Shown here piece by piece: positions 11,575-25,388 of a DNA stretch of 64,000 bases. The DNA is taken from positions 118,303,741 through 118,367,740 of the forward strand of contig CM041465.1 of NCBI GenBank assembly GCA_023213395.1, written 5' to 3'. Under the pieces are notes generated by a model. The model saw only the letters and a program-made list of their open reading frames with translations, made no database searches and was not told where the DNA came from. The stretch comes from Cycas panzhihuaensis. Taxonomy: Eukaryota > Cycadophyta. A program made the translations under genes and the position numbers. How positions within the stretch are numbered: the stretch's first letter is position 1; every line of letters begins with the position of its first letter.

Positions 11575-13243
11575 GTATGATGATCCTATTATTATCTTAT
11601 TTGGTCAGTCAAAGATGGAGGTCCTAAGGCTAAGCTACCTTCAAAACTGTTCAAACTTCACCTTTTATAGTGGTTTGGAGAAGATATAAGCCACTTGATC
11701 TACTGTGGGATAATATTCTAATTGAATTATGTTATCATGAACTAGTTCTCTAATCATGTAGACTTTCATACTTATGTATTTAATACGATCATGAAATATA
11801 GGATTTCTTGCCATGTAGATTACTAATTAATTATCCACATGAAGGCTAGTAGGACTTATCTGGATGATATTCAATGTTTCTAATAATTTTTAAGCCATAT
11901 CACCTCATTGCTGGTCTCAGAAGTACCAATGCATTCAACTTTAGTAGTTAAATTAGCAACTATCTTGGGTCATTTAAATCTCTATGATATTAGTGCTATT
12001 CCAAGAAACATTATATACCTAGACATCGATGTTCCTATATCTTTATCTCTAACAAAGTCTAAGTCTATGTATACAGGAAGCTTAAATTTATTATTAGGTT
12101 CATACAACAGGCCAAATTTGTTGGTTGTCTTTAGGTATTTTAACACTCAATTATAACTTGTCAATGATTATATTTAAGATTTGTCATGAATTATGTAAGA
12201 ATACTGATAGAGTGTGCAATATATGGCCTTATATTGGTAGTGTAGATGAAACTACCTACAAGTTTCCTATAGAATGTTACATTTGCCTTGGTATTAGAGT
12301 CCAAAGGTATAGCCACTAGTCAAGCATCTTCTAACCAAAAATTGGTTAGAAGATCATTGATGTATTTTTATTGGGAGAAGAATTTTTTTTTATTCATTTG
12401 TGTTACTCTAATTCCTAAGTAATATTTTATTAATCTGAGATCAGGTAGTTCAAACGTTTTGTCAAGGTCCTTTTTCAGTTGGCCTATTCCCTATTCATTG
12501 TTACTCATTAATATCATGTCATCCATAAAGATTATGAGATAAGTGACTTTGTATTTTTGCCACTTGATAAATATTATTGCATCAATATCTTGATACTCAC
12601 AAACCTCGTATCCAAGTTACCTTATTCTTTCATACAACTTGGCAAATCAAGCACAAGGGGTTTGTTTAAGGCCGTACAAGGACTTTATGAGTCTATAAAC
12701 CTTATGCTCTTGACCTTCGATCTTGTATCCTTATGGCTAAGCCATGTAAATTTCTTCTTCAAGATCCCCATTGAGAAATACAGTTTTAATATCAAGCTGG
12801 TGGATTTTTCAACCTTATTGAGTAGCCAAAGCCATAAGAGTTCTAATTACAGGCCACCTAGTTGTAGGTACAGAGACTTCAATATAGTTGATGCCTTCCC
12901 TTTGTGTGAATCCTTTAGATACTAATCTCGCCTTATGTTTTTCTAAGGTGTCATCTAATATGTATTTATTTTTGAACACCTATTTATTTTGAACTACCTA
13001 TCTACCAAGTAATAGATCAACGAGCTTCCATGTACCGTTTTTTATGAGAGATTGGTATTATTTGTTTATTGCATTTCTCTAAACTGTATATTTTATAGCT
13101 TCTTGGTATAAGAGAGGCTCTTCATTAAGAATAAAGTGTAGTTTTACTGATTCAATATTAGTATATAATGATTCCTGCATCCTTGCTCTATGGGCACTTT
13201 GAGTGTCAATTTTGCCCACCTCATCTTGTCCAATATCCTTGCA
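11575..13243 (-). pseudogene. pol: Copia-2 pol fragment (RT and RNase H), broken
   Basis: Minus-strand homology to Copia-1 pol. RT lies at about 13010-12400 and keeps a catalytic FMDDM at about 12520-12506. RNase H follows, with TNIRPYIAHSISIL at about 12240-12190, where the family has RPDIAYSIGIL, so an Asp has become Tyr. Numerous stops interrupt every frame. Open stretches on the opposite strand here are shadows. Confidence 0.82.
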
Positions 13244-13756
13244 AAACCTAGCAATAGCTCAAAATTGAATGAAGCAATTAGCTAATCACCACCAATCTGA
13301 GAGAGTATTTGTTGTGGGTGATTTGGTTTTCCTTTGTCTCTAACCCTATAAATAATAATCCTTATGCTATGAGAAATCCCACAAGTTAAGCCCTCGTTAT
13401 TACGGTCCCTATAAAGTTCTGCATATAATTAATGAGGTCGTCTATACCCTAGACCTTCCACATGACTCCAAAATTCATAATATCTTCTATGTATTGTACT
13501 TAAAGAAATACCTCAATAAAATTGATGTCCCTCAAATAACCCTTCCTATCCTCCATGAAGAAGAAGTCCTTATGATCCCTCCAATGGGCATTCTAGCCTC
13601 TTGTCAATGCCATCTCTGAAATATAACCATTTATGAGTATCTGGTGTAACGGGTTAGTTGTGACCCTAATGAAGCAACATTGGAGTTAGAAGAATTTATC
13701 TAACAACATCCATACCTTCAATGCTCTAAGGACTTAGCATCTTTTGTGGGGGGGGC
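13244..13756 (+). pseudogene. pol: Gypsy-A: 3' end of a chromodomain gypsy pol
   Basis: The frame reads LAQN-stop-MKQLANHHQ, VGDLVFLCL, KLSPRYYGPYKVLH and DLPHDSKIHNIFYVLYLKKY, the integrase C-terminal region of Ty3/gypsy. It ends with a chromodomain-like tail (ITIYEYLV, DPNEATLELEEFI, QHPYLQCSKDLAS) matching the tail of Gypsy-D. In chromoviruses this domain tethers integration to chromatin. A G-rich tract (GTGGGGGGGGC, 13746-13756) ends the interior as polypurine tract. Five or more stops are present, and everything upstream is absent. Confidence 0.8.
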
Positions 13757-14150
13757 TATTAAGTAATATTCCAAGGTTATCAACATAAGAGCATCCAATC
13801 ACATGGAGAAAGTTAAAGCTAAACCACAACTACATGATTAAGGAAGAGAAGGTTAAGGATAGTTGTTAATTTATATGCACCAATCGCATATCTCCATTAA
13901 TGAGATTAGAGGGCTTATGCGGCTGGTAATACGATGTTAGAGTTAATAGTTATTTTTGCCTATATAAGGCCAAATAATTGTAAGAGAAACACTTATGCTA
14001 TCTTATTATTTTTTGAAATTGTACAAGAATACATTTTCTTTTTGGTGATCATTAATCTTTCTTACTCTCTATTAATGTATTTGTGCTTCTAAATTTATAA
14101 TAAAAAATCTTTTAAACTCCCAAATATTTTTCAAGGTGTTCTTGAATGCA
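13757..14150 (+). repeat. Probable 3' LTR of Gypsy-A
   Basis: Begins TATTAAG straight after the G-rich tract (TG to TA decay likely). It contains a TATA-like CCTATATAAGG at about 13960-13970, followed by a T-rich, polyadenylation-like stretch. No second copy exists in the window, so the right end (CA at 14149-14150) is only a guess. It does not resemble the LTRs of Gypsy-C and Gypsy-D. Confidence 0.5.
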
Positions 14151-14173
14151 ACTCGTAGATTAGAACATTCTAG

Positions 14174-14820
14174 ATGAGTATCATAGAGATTTAGACATGT
14201 AGAAAGCATAGTGCCAAGGCACGTTTTATGTCATTGAATAGATAATTAGAACAGTAAATAGAAAATAACCCTTCTAGAAGTGTATTTTGAAATAGAGTAT
14301 TAAACTACGAACCTTAAATGCCATACACTTATGCTTATACAGAACCATAGAAAGATAGGGCCCACGTAAAATCTCTCAATTACTTTTATGATCGATTGTC
14401 AGATCAAAAGTACATTGTTGGCAAACTTCTAACAATTGACATCCATAAGAAATCATGTAACCTTGTAGGTAATAACTTGGTGTCTATGAAGAGTTACTTT
14501 CCACATCTTGGAATGTGTTTATGATGGATGGGCATCATAGAGATTTAGACATGCTAAAAGTATAATGCTAAGGCATGTTTTATGTCATTAAATAGAGATA
14601 ATTAGAGTAGTAAATAGAAAATAACCCTTCTAAAAGTGTATTCTCAAATAGAGTATGGGACTACGAATCTTAAATACCATACATTTATGTTTATATGGGA
14701 CCATACAAAGATAGGGCCCAAGCAAAATCTCTCAATTACTTTTATGCTTGATTTTTCAATGAAGAGTGCATTGTTAGCAAACTTCCAACAATTAACATTA
14801 GCAAGAAATCATGTGACATA
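14174..14820. repeat. Diverged 354-bp tandem duplication
   Basis: A block of about 288 bp at 14174-14461 recurs at 14527-14817 in the same orientation, separated by 65 bp. Shared stretches include TCATAGAGATTTAGACATG (14181 and 14535), TAAATAGAAAATAACCCTTC and AATCTCTCAATTACTTTTATG. Differences are scattered substitutions. It may be a two-unit relic of a longer array or a duplicated repeat end. Confidence 0.85.
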
Positions 14821-15630
14821 GGTGGAATCAATGAATGGAGAAGCTTAAATCCCATCATGATAGATGTGAGTGGTATCATAACGGTCGTTAATAGGAAAAG
14901 ATAGTACTCACTATCACATGGTTTTGTAACCTCTCCCCCGTTCTCTCTCAAGCTTAGAATTAATTACCCACTTAATTATATGTGACCATGGTCTACACAT
15001 TTTGCTTCCTATTGCAGATATAAGGATGTTGAATGTCTTGCACTTTATCGACGCTCTATAGTTGGCGTGTGTGCGGGTCAAATGGGACATTTTAGCTACC
15101 TTAGCTATCCTCATGATGCGTGCCTTACCGTACCCGGCGGTGATAAGGACGTGTGAACACTGTATAACGTACAAATTTTATATCCACCAGCTCACGCCTA
15201 ACGTATTTCGTTGAAGCAGAGGTGGGGTATAGGGCTTCCTGGAAACCAAAACCAACAACAATCTTTTTTGAAGTCCGGAGTCCGGCTTTCATAATTGACC
15301 GTTGGCTTAGGTTGGATTCTAGCTTTAAAGTAAACCAGGACACTGCAACGGAAAACAACCATGTGACCGGTTGGAAAGGGAGTCCAGAGACAAAACGCGT
15401 TGATTAGTTGGAAGTATTAATAAATTGTCTGTGAGGGCGAAGGTGTCAGATGAGAGAGCGATTACCGAGCTAATGAGTAGGCTATGGCTTAGTTTGCTCT
15501 TTCTGTAGATGCCCATATCTCTACCTTTACGTTAAGCCGTAAGAAGTAGAAAGATTCATCTCTCAATGCTCGACATATAACTGCCATCCGCGAATTTTTT
15601 GCAGTTTTGTACAGGTGAGAAAAAGCCAGA
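14821..15630 (+). other. Upstream region of the host-type gene
   Basis: Base composition changes here: CpG dinucleotides and unique-looking sequence (for example around 15060-15150 and 15500-15600) replace the AT-rich repeat sequence. No transposon homology is seen. Short open stretches occur on both strands without recognisable domains. It probably holds the promoter and 5' UTR; I cannot place a TATA box firmly. A strong donor-like CAGGTGAG occurs at 15611-15618, so a 5' UTR intron is possible. Confidence 0.45.
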
Positions 15631-16331
15631 ATGGCAACGACTCCTTCAGTATTTTCACTGTCGAGAAATTCTTACATCGACGAGTTTGGATTTGATCTCA
15701 CAGAAATGGACCGTGCCCAGGTGCTACCATGTCTCTGATTCGATTAATGAAAGGCATGAATTTTAGAGCTTGGTTCAAAGCATTGGTGTAGTGATTATAA
15801 TATAATTCTCATATTATTGTCTGACGGCTTTAATGTTTGCAGGGACCAAGAGAAGCTCGAAAACATACTCAGGAAGTGTCCTTAGAATCGAAGGATTACA
15901 ACAACAGTTTACGTCGTCAATCGAGAGCATTCCGTCGTCCCGATTCGGCTGCAGCCATTTCGTGTTTTCCAGCCCATTTCAAGGTCGCAGAGCTTCAAAA
16001 ATCTCTTAAAGACCACAAGGCAAGAAGATCATGGAAGAAGTCTATTTTCTTTTGGAAGAATTCTCAGGATAAGCAAAGAGTCCTATATTCCGCCATTTCT
16101 GCGCCCCAACATCCAGGGTTCAAATCTCGGCCCAAGCCCACTTCTCGCCCAGTGTACACAACCATAGATATTCATATCAGTCCATGGCGTTCCAGTCGAT
16201 CCACCCCGGGGCCTCTGGCCGGTACCATGACCCCAATGCGAAAGTGTGAAGCTGAAGTGCCGTACGTGTCTCTCTACCACCACAACCAATCTAGAGTTCA
16301 TCGCACAACCCCAATCTACTTGGTCACATAA
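15631..16331 (+). CDS. Two-exon plant gene of unknown function, protein ending PIYLVT
   Basis: Exon 1 (15631-15720) encodes 30 residues starting MATTPSVFSLSRNSYIDEF. The ATG has a good context (AGAATGGC). A 122-bp intron, 15721-15842, has GT-AG ends and is phase 0; the donor CAG/GTGCTA is weak. Exon 2 (15843-16331) continues in frame for 162 residues to a TAA, giving 192 aa. The protein is basic and Ser/Arg-rich, with a central RRSWKKSIFFWK segment, then RSSRSTPGPLAGTMTP, VPYVSLYHH and a C-terminal PIYLVT. From memory this layout resembles small uncharacterised plant proteins ending IYLVT; I assign no function. No signal peptide or clear membrane helix is seen. It lies in a CpG-containing island between repeats and has no internal stop, unlike everything around it. 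Confidence 0.62.
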
Positions 16332-16650
16332 AAATACCGCCTGGTGTGACAGATTTCAAGCATCCGTTCGATACTCGGTGGTTACGGGTTCGATACCTTC
16401 TGGCTGTTCCAGACAGCATATTAACACGTCCCACGGGACGCCGCGGTAATTTTAGTTTGACTGCCGCGGTTAAAGATCGTTGGGCAATGCTATTTACTTT
16501 CACCATCCACGCGACGGCCAGGATTATTATTTTTTTCAAATGTTTTACTTGGCTACGATGGCAACGTTGCGTGCCTGTATGTCTTACGTACAAACTGTCC
16601 GTCTTCCAGTCTTGTACGTAAATTATTATTATTATTATTATTTTTTTTTT
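16332..16650 (+). other. Downstream region of the gene with ATT microsatellite
   Basis: Probable 3' UTR, still CpG-containing. Two direct GCCGCGGT motifs lie at 16440-16447 and 16463-16470. A (ATT)n tract at 16622-16641 runs into a T tract ending at 16650, where AT-rich intergenic sequence resumes. No canonical AATAAA is seen. Confidence 0.45.
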
Positions 16651-17026
16651 AATTAATCAATCAAAGTTTAGCGCCGTGGAGCACACAGCAAAGTCCTCTA
16701 AGCGATACAATATATGCTACAAGCGCCATGTATATTCCAAGATTACAAAACGTGCCATCTATCAATTAACTCTGTTTAACTATCGTAAACGCTTTTGGTA
16801 ATTTACTTGAAAAAATTCACCATGAGGGCTTCGTGAAACAAAGAAATTCTATTTACCATGAGTTTATGAGTTTAGTAGGTTTAACCCCACAACTTGCATT
16901 TATTTGCTAAATATGTTGTGGTTGAACAAGTTCTTCATGTTAACAATGTCTAACTTTAATTCCTCAAATCCCCCCACTTCGTATGTAAAGTCTAAAGTGG
17001 TGCTACCATGGGAGTTTTCCTTTGTC
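16651..17026. other. Intergenic spacer, nothing recognised
   Basis: Mixed-composition sequence without a convincing open frame or repeat match; it leads into the tandem array. Confidence 0.4.
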
Positions 17027-19090
17027 TCCATCAAAAGTCACCTTACATCTAAAAATCCAATTTGTTATGCAAAATTACTCTTCTTAAAGTCGAGTTAAAG
17101 CAAAGGAAAAGAGTATTGCTAAAACAATCACCTAAGAGAGTTGCACTCCAACTTGAGGTTCCTTGCAAAATCTTTGTTATGGGTTGAGGCTCCTTTTCTA
17201 CTCCACTTGATAAATGGACACCATAATGCATGCTTGAATGTTTTCTATCTTCCATAGCTTGGGCATAAATTGCTTCTAAAATGAGTTCTAGATATGTAGC
17301 CATAAATTGTTTTTAAAATGAGTTCTAGATATGTAGCCTTTAGTAGGTAAAGCATGATGAGAGATAAGTTAAAGATGTTGTTTTTATTTAGATGCCACTT
17401 TTGTCTTCTACCTTCTTGATCCCCTTTATTAATATATGGATGAAGAGTTCCTTCTTAGTAAGGGTTAGCTATTTACTTAGGTCATATCTTTCCAGGCTAA
17501 ACATTGCGCTTGCACATTAAGGAGTTTGATCATTTCTTTAGGGACCAAACTTTTTGTGGAGTCTAAAATTATAAATCTTCCCTTGGGAAGGAGATTGAAT
17601 TCCTTTTATATCTCTCTTGTTTTGCTATTTTCTTAGCTCCACATGTCTATAGGATACTTCCTTTTTCATTATCAAAAGTCACCTTATATCTAAAAATCCA
17701 ATTTAGGATGAAAATTATTACTCTTAAGGATGAGTTAAAGCAAAATAAAGTAATATAATTAGAACAATCATCCAAGAGAGTTGTGTACACCAAACAAAGG
17801 TTTCTTGTAGAAGCTTTATTATGGGCCCAGGTTTCTTTTCAAGTGCACTTAACAAATGGGCATCACTATAAAATGCATTCAATTGGTTTCTATCTTCTAT
17901 AACCATGGCATAAATTGTTTCTAAAATGAGTTCTAGATAGGTAGAGTATCATGAAATATGAGCTAAAATGTGGCACTTTACTTAAATACAACTTATATCT
18001 TCTATATTCTCAATCCCTTTTATCAATATATAGATGAAGAGTTTCTTCTTAACAAGGGGTAGATATCTACTTTGGTCTAGTCTTTCTAGGCTAAGTTTTA
18101 CACTTGAACATTGAGGGGTAAGATCCTTTCTTTAAGGACCAAAATTTTTGTGAAGTTTGGAATTATGAATCTCTCCTTAGGAATAAAATTGAATTCCTTT
18201 CTTAACTCTCTTTTCCTACTATTTTTTTAGATCCACAAGTCTATAAATATTAACCCTTGTCTTATAAAAGATGAGCTAAAATGTGGCACTTCACTTAAAC
18301 ACAACTTTTGTCTTCTATATTCTCAATCCCTTTTATCAATATATAGATGAAGAGTTTCTTCTTAATAAGGGACAATTATCTACTTTGGTTTGGTCTTTTC
18401 AAGCTAAGTTTTACACTTGAACACTGAGGGGTAAGATCCTTTCTTTAAGGACCAAAATTTTTATGAAGTTTGAAATTATGAATCTCTCCTTGGGAATAAA
18501 ATTGAATTCCTTTCTTAACTCTCTTTTCCTACTATATTTTTAGGTCATCAAGTCTATAAGTATTAACCCTTGTATCATAAAATATGAGGTAAATTGTAGT
18601 TTCTAGGCTAAGCTTTGCACTTGCACATTGAGGAGTATGATCCTTTCTTTTAAGGACTAAAATTTTTGTGAAGCTTAGAATTATGAGTCTCTTCTAGGGA
18701 ATAAAATTGAATTCCTTTCTTAATTCTCTTTTCCTACTATTTTTTCAGATCCACAAGTTTATAAGTATTAATCCTTATATCATGAAAGATGAGTTAAAAT
18801 GTAGTTTTTACTTAAATGTGACTTATGTCTTCTATATTCTTAATCCCTTTTATCAATATATAGATGAAGAATTCCTTCTTAACAAGGTTAGGTATCTACT
18901 TTGGTTCAGTCTTTTTAGGTTAACTTCTGCACTTGTACATTAACAAGTATGATCCTTTCTTTAGTGACCAAAATTTTTGTGAAGTTTGGAATTATGAATC
19001 TCTCCTTGGGAATAAAATTAAATTCCTTTCTTAACTCTCTTTTCTTGCTATTTTTTTATATCCACAAGTCTATAAATATTAATCCTTATA
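17027..19090. repeat. Degenerate tandem array of two module types (A-B-A-B-B-b-B)
   Basis: Module A (about 320 bp; TCAAAAGTCACCTTA at 17031 and 17672, spacing 641) is each time followed by module B. Module B (about 300-315 bp; landmark TAGATGAAGAG or a variant near 17439, 18031, 18344 and 18861) then repeats by itself. A shortened B copy lies at about 18580-18785. Copies differ by substitutions and small indels. A 37-bp tandem duplication (GAGTTCTAGATATGTAGCC, ends 17303 and 17339) sits inside the first A module. No coding capacity is apparent. Confidence 0.85.
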
Positions 19091-20093
19091 AGGCTTAGCC
19101 TTTGCCCCTATACTAGTTATTCATGCTGAGTGAAATTACATTTTCATAAAATAACAAAGATTGCTACTATGATTGTAGATTAAAGGAAATGCCCTTATTG
19201 TGATCTCTAAAGCCCTATGTTATTTTGTCAATAATGTTGCACTGGGCCTCCCAAGTGATAAAGGTAATACAAAAGTCTTTAATTTGGAAAGTTGATAGTC
19301 TTCTTGAAACATCATATAACCTTAAGGCTACCTAGGTTTACCCTCAGGTAATATAAAATTGATGTAATGATCCAACATCTAAATGATCTACTTATCGAAG
19401 AAACCTATGAGGTATCCACTTGGGTTTACCCCTTAGTCCATACAAAAGTGGTGTAATATTTGGATAACACCTCCTAAGGCTTACTTCTATCCAACATCTA
19501 AATAATACATTTACGTGAATAAACTTCATCTTAGTTGGTTGCATAAGTAATAGCTAATCCTCAAAATTTTTGCAAGAGACATATATCTTAGGGAACTCTA
19601 ATAGGAAGACCTCTTTTGGAGTTACTTTTGGCCTAAAAAATGTATGCTAATATTTAAGAACATAGATAAAAGTTGGCCTATCTCAAAAACTAATAAAACA
19701 AGTGAATCTATCAAAAGTTTTGATTGCATCATGACCTTTATGCTAAGATATATATATCAAAGGATGTATTCATATATCTAATAATCTCTCCTTCAACTCT
19801 TTTTCTGATCCATTAGTAAGGCTATGTCAGTGAATCTAGGATGGATAATCACTTATAAAAGAGGCTTGAGTCTTATGGTTGTTAGTTTTGGAACTTGATG
19901 TTAGGTAAGAATGGCCTATGTACTCCAAGGCCATGTTCATTGATTATTGGGATAGTCCTAAAGTGAATGAAGGATTATCTACAAAGTGAGTATTGAGAAG
20001 ATGATCATCATTTGGAAGGTAGGTTCTTCTTATATTTCTAATAATTTGGACATTCTCTAAAACATAACCTAGTGCATCTATATGTAGAGGGGA
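19091..20093. other. AT-rich sequence, no gene seen
   Basis: No domain is recognisable. A weak internal similarity of about 100-bp period ('ccaacatctaaatgatctac' near 19371 and a variant near 19490) suggests another short tandem repeat. Confidence 0.4.
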
Positions 20094-20205
20094 AACCTTA
20101 TCAAATGAACCTACCAAGATGAATGCAGTCAGTAAGGAACATATTCATTTGATCATAAGGCCAATACTAATTGCATTCATCTTGATAGGTTCATTTGATA
20201 AGGTT
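20094..20205. repeat. 34-bp inverted repeat with 44-bp loop
   Basis: Arm 20094-20127 (AACCTTATCAAATGAACCTA...) is the reverse complement of arm 20172-20205 with one mismatch (the C of ACCAAG pairs against TATCAAG). The transcript of either strand would form a long stem. It could be a foldback element remnant or a small-RNA precursor; no target duplication is evident. Confidence 0.85.
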
Positions 20206-22302
20206 AAGACTAGTCTCAAGTGGTGAGGGCCAAAATCAAGACCCTTCCTATAATAAGGTTTGATCTATTTGATCATAAGGCTAATTAAAACAAATATTAA
20301 AGAAGACTATTTTCTATTGGGTCTCTATGGCCCGCTACATCCCTTCCCACATTATGATCATGTTATCTAAGACAAATCTCCCTTTAATGAAACTAGTTTA
20401 TTCTTGCCTGGCACTACGAGTTTCCATGTGTATTTTTATACTTTTGCAATAAGTATGCATACTATTACGTAATACGGTAGGTCTCCATTTGATAATGCTT
20501 TCCTTATTCTATACTTTTAGATATCTAAGCTTGATTAAACCTTTCTCAATGCTCTTTTCAAGTGTTTATTAACTTATTGCCTCTAAATATAGCTCGATAA
20601 GATCATCACCTAATATGACTCACATTACATGATAGAATTTGTTATGAAGCTTGTAAATCCCTTGATCCTTACTATTTTTCATATTAGTGAATACTTTTAG
20701 AATGTTTTCTTTAAGGAAAGGGCATTATAAGAAGGATAAATCTAGTTTGGATAATTTTTTAAGGATGTAACTATTTTAGCACATTTTTGGTTGCATGGTT
20801 AATACCGTGATACATGGTATATGAGGTGATGGTCTCACGGCCTAGTTCTTATTTTACAACCATTTTAGTTATGTACTAATATTTATTTTAATATATTATT
20901 AGACTATGGCCCCTTTGACATCCTTAGTACTAGCCACATATTACCTAGTATAGTTAAGTGGTTAGTTGAGCTACTGGCTAATTAACATTTTTATTTTATA
21001 TATCACTTTTAAATAATAAAAGAGGTAGAATAGATATTGTATAAAAAACTGATAATTTACAATATAGACTCATAAGCCTATAAATTATTAATCTCCATTT
21101 AAAGGCATAAACTTCAAGCCCTATCTAGTATGTTTGGAGTTCATAGGCTAGTACAAATAGTGTTGTAGACCTTGGCATGGCTAAATGTGTGTATCCTCTT
21201 ATCCCCTATTTTATTCCTGTGTTAAAGTTGCATATACAATTTTCAATTTACTTTTTGAAGTCTATAAGAGTGCATTAAGTAAAAACCATTTCATTATAAT
21301 ATTAAAATTTATTGACCTAATATCTCATATATATATATATTTGCATGCATATAGAGCTACACACTATTTTTCCCTACCACCAATGGGACCTCGCTCATTC
21401 TTTTGTAGTTTGCTTAACTAGATCATGTGCAAGGATAAAAATTTATCAATAAATCAAGCCATAATTTAATATCTAATTTACTTTAAAATTTGAAAGTTAT
21501 CATATGTATATACATACTATTGCTCCTAATCCTTATGTTGCATAAAATGACTTAGTGTAGAGTAGCCGGTCTATAAATGTCCTAGACTCCTTCAAGGATA
21601 ATGATTGACATTAATAGGTTAAAAATCCTTCACTTTAATAGGGGCGATTCCCTTCATTTTGAGGTTGTGGTTAGTATTGTTGTAAATAGGATGTAGTTGG
21701 TTATATTATAAAAGTAATGAAATTAACTTTAAAACCTTAAAGCAAAAAGGACAGGAGGATAGCAAGGGATGAGGCAAAGTAACAAGTTATTATTTAGGTA
21801 AGCTAGTAGGGCTAAATCCCCTAATCCACCAATTAAAATTCTTTTGAATCAAAGAAGGTTTAAAGGGAAAAACATCAAGCTATCAATCAACAAACCAACC
21901 AAAGTAAAGGATCTAATTTATAACCTAGTATGTAGAAGATGAGGATGAGTTATGAGGGAAGAGAATCTTGGATATAATAATGAACACTTAAGAAGATATA
22001 TTATTAGAGCTAAATAATTTAACTTGTAGTTTAAATCATCATACCCTAACTACAAATTAACGAAAATAAGCTACTAATATTCATTCAAAATCATTTTATT
22101 AATTTAACAACTAGCTACACACAATTATTATACCAACAATATATAGGTAATTACACCAATAGCTCTCAAAGTGAAACATAGGGAGAGAAATAATATATAT
22201 TCTTCTCAAATATATATTTCATATGATACATTCATCCAATATAACCTTACCATCAAAATACTCTTAATATTAAATATTTATGAATAAATGTATGTGTGCG
22301 TC
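20206..22302. other. AT-rich sequence, no gene seen
   Basis: Stops in every frame. The longest open stretch (21185-21421) is low-complexity and unrecognised. Short TA and TATA runs increase towards the microsatellite. Confidence 0.4.

Positions 22303-25388
<3,086 letters not shown>

Larger units (their letters stand above)
10840..13243 (-). mobile_element. Copia-2: 5'-truncated relative of Copia-1, minus strand
   Basis: A 3' LTR (10840-11159), polypurine tract (11160-11175), 3' UTR repeats, RNase H and RT homologous to Copia-1, all inverted. Homology ends at about 13231-13243, at the point matching about 6095 of Copia-1. Everything 5' of RT is missing, and the sequence switches directly to a gypsy 3' region. 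No target duplication can be assigned. Confidence 0.85.

Noticed and set aside
15125-15516. Short open frames on both strands upstream of the gene
   Set aside because: 60-77 codons, overlapping in opposite directions, no domain; more likely promoter or UTR sequence.
16108-16135. B-box-like GGTTCAAATCTCGG inside exon 2 and GGTTCGATACC near 16387
   Set aside because: They resemble tRNA/SINE internal promoters, but no A box at the right distance, no tRNA fold and no SINE tail is evident.
17027-19090. Possible CRISPR-like or multi-exon gene reading of the regular repeats
   Set aside because: Units are 300 bp or more and degenerate, with no spacers; no open frame persists across units.
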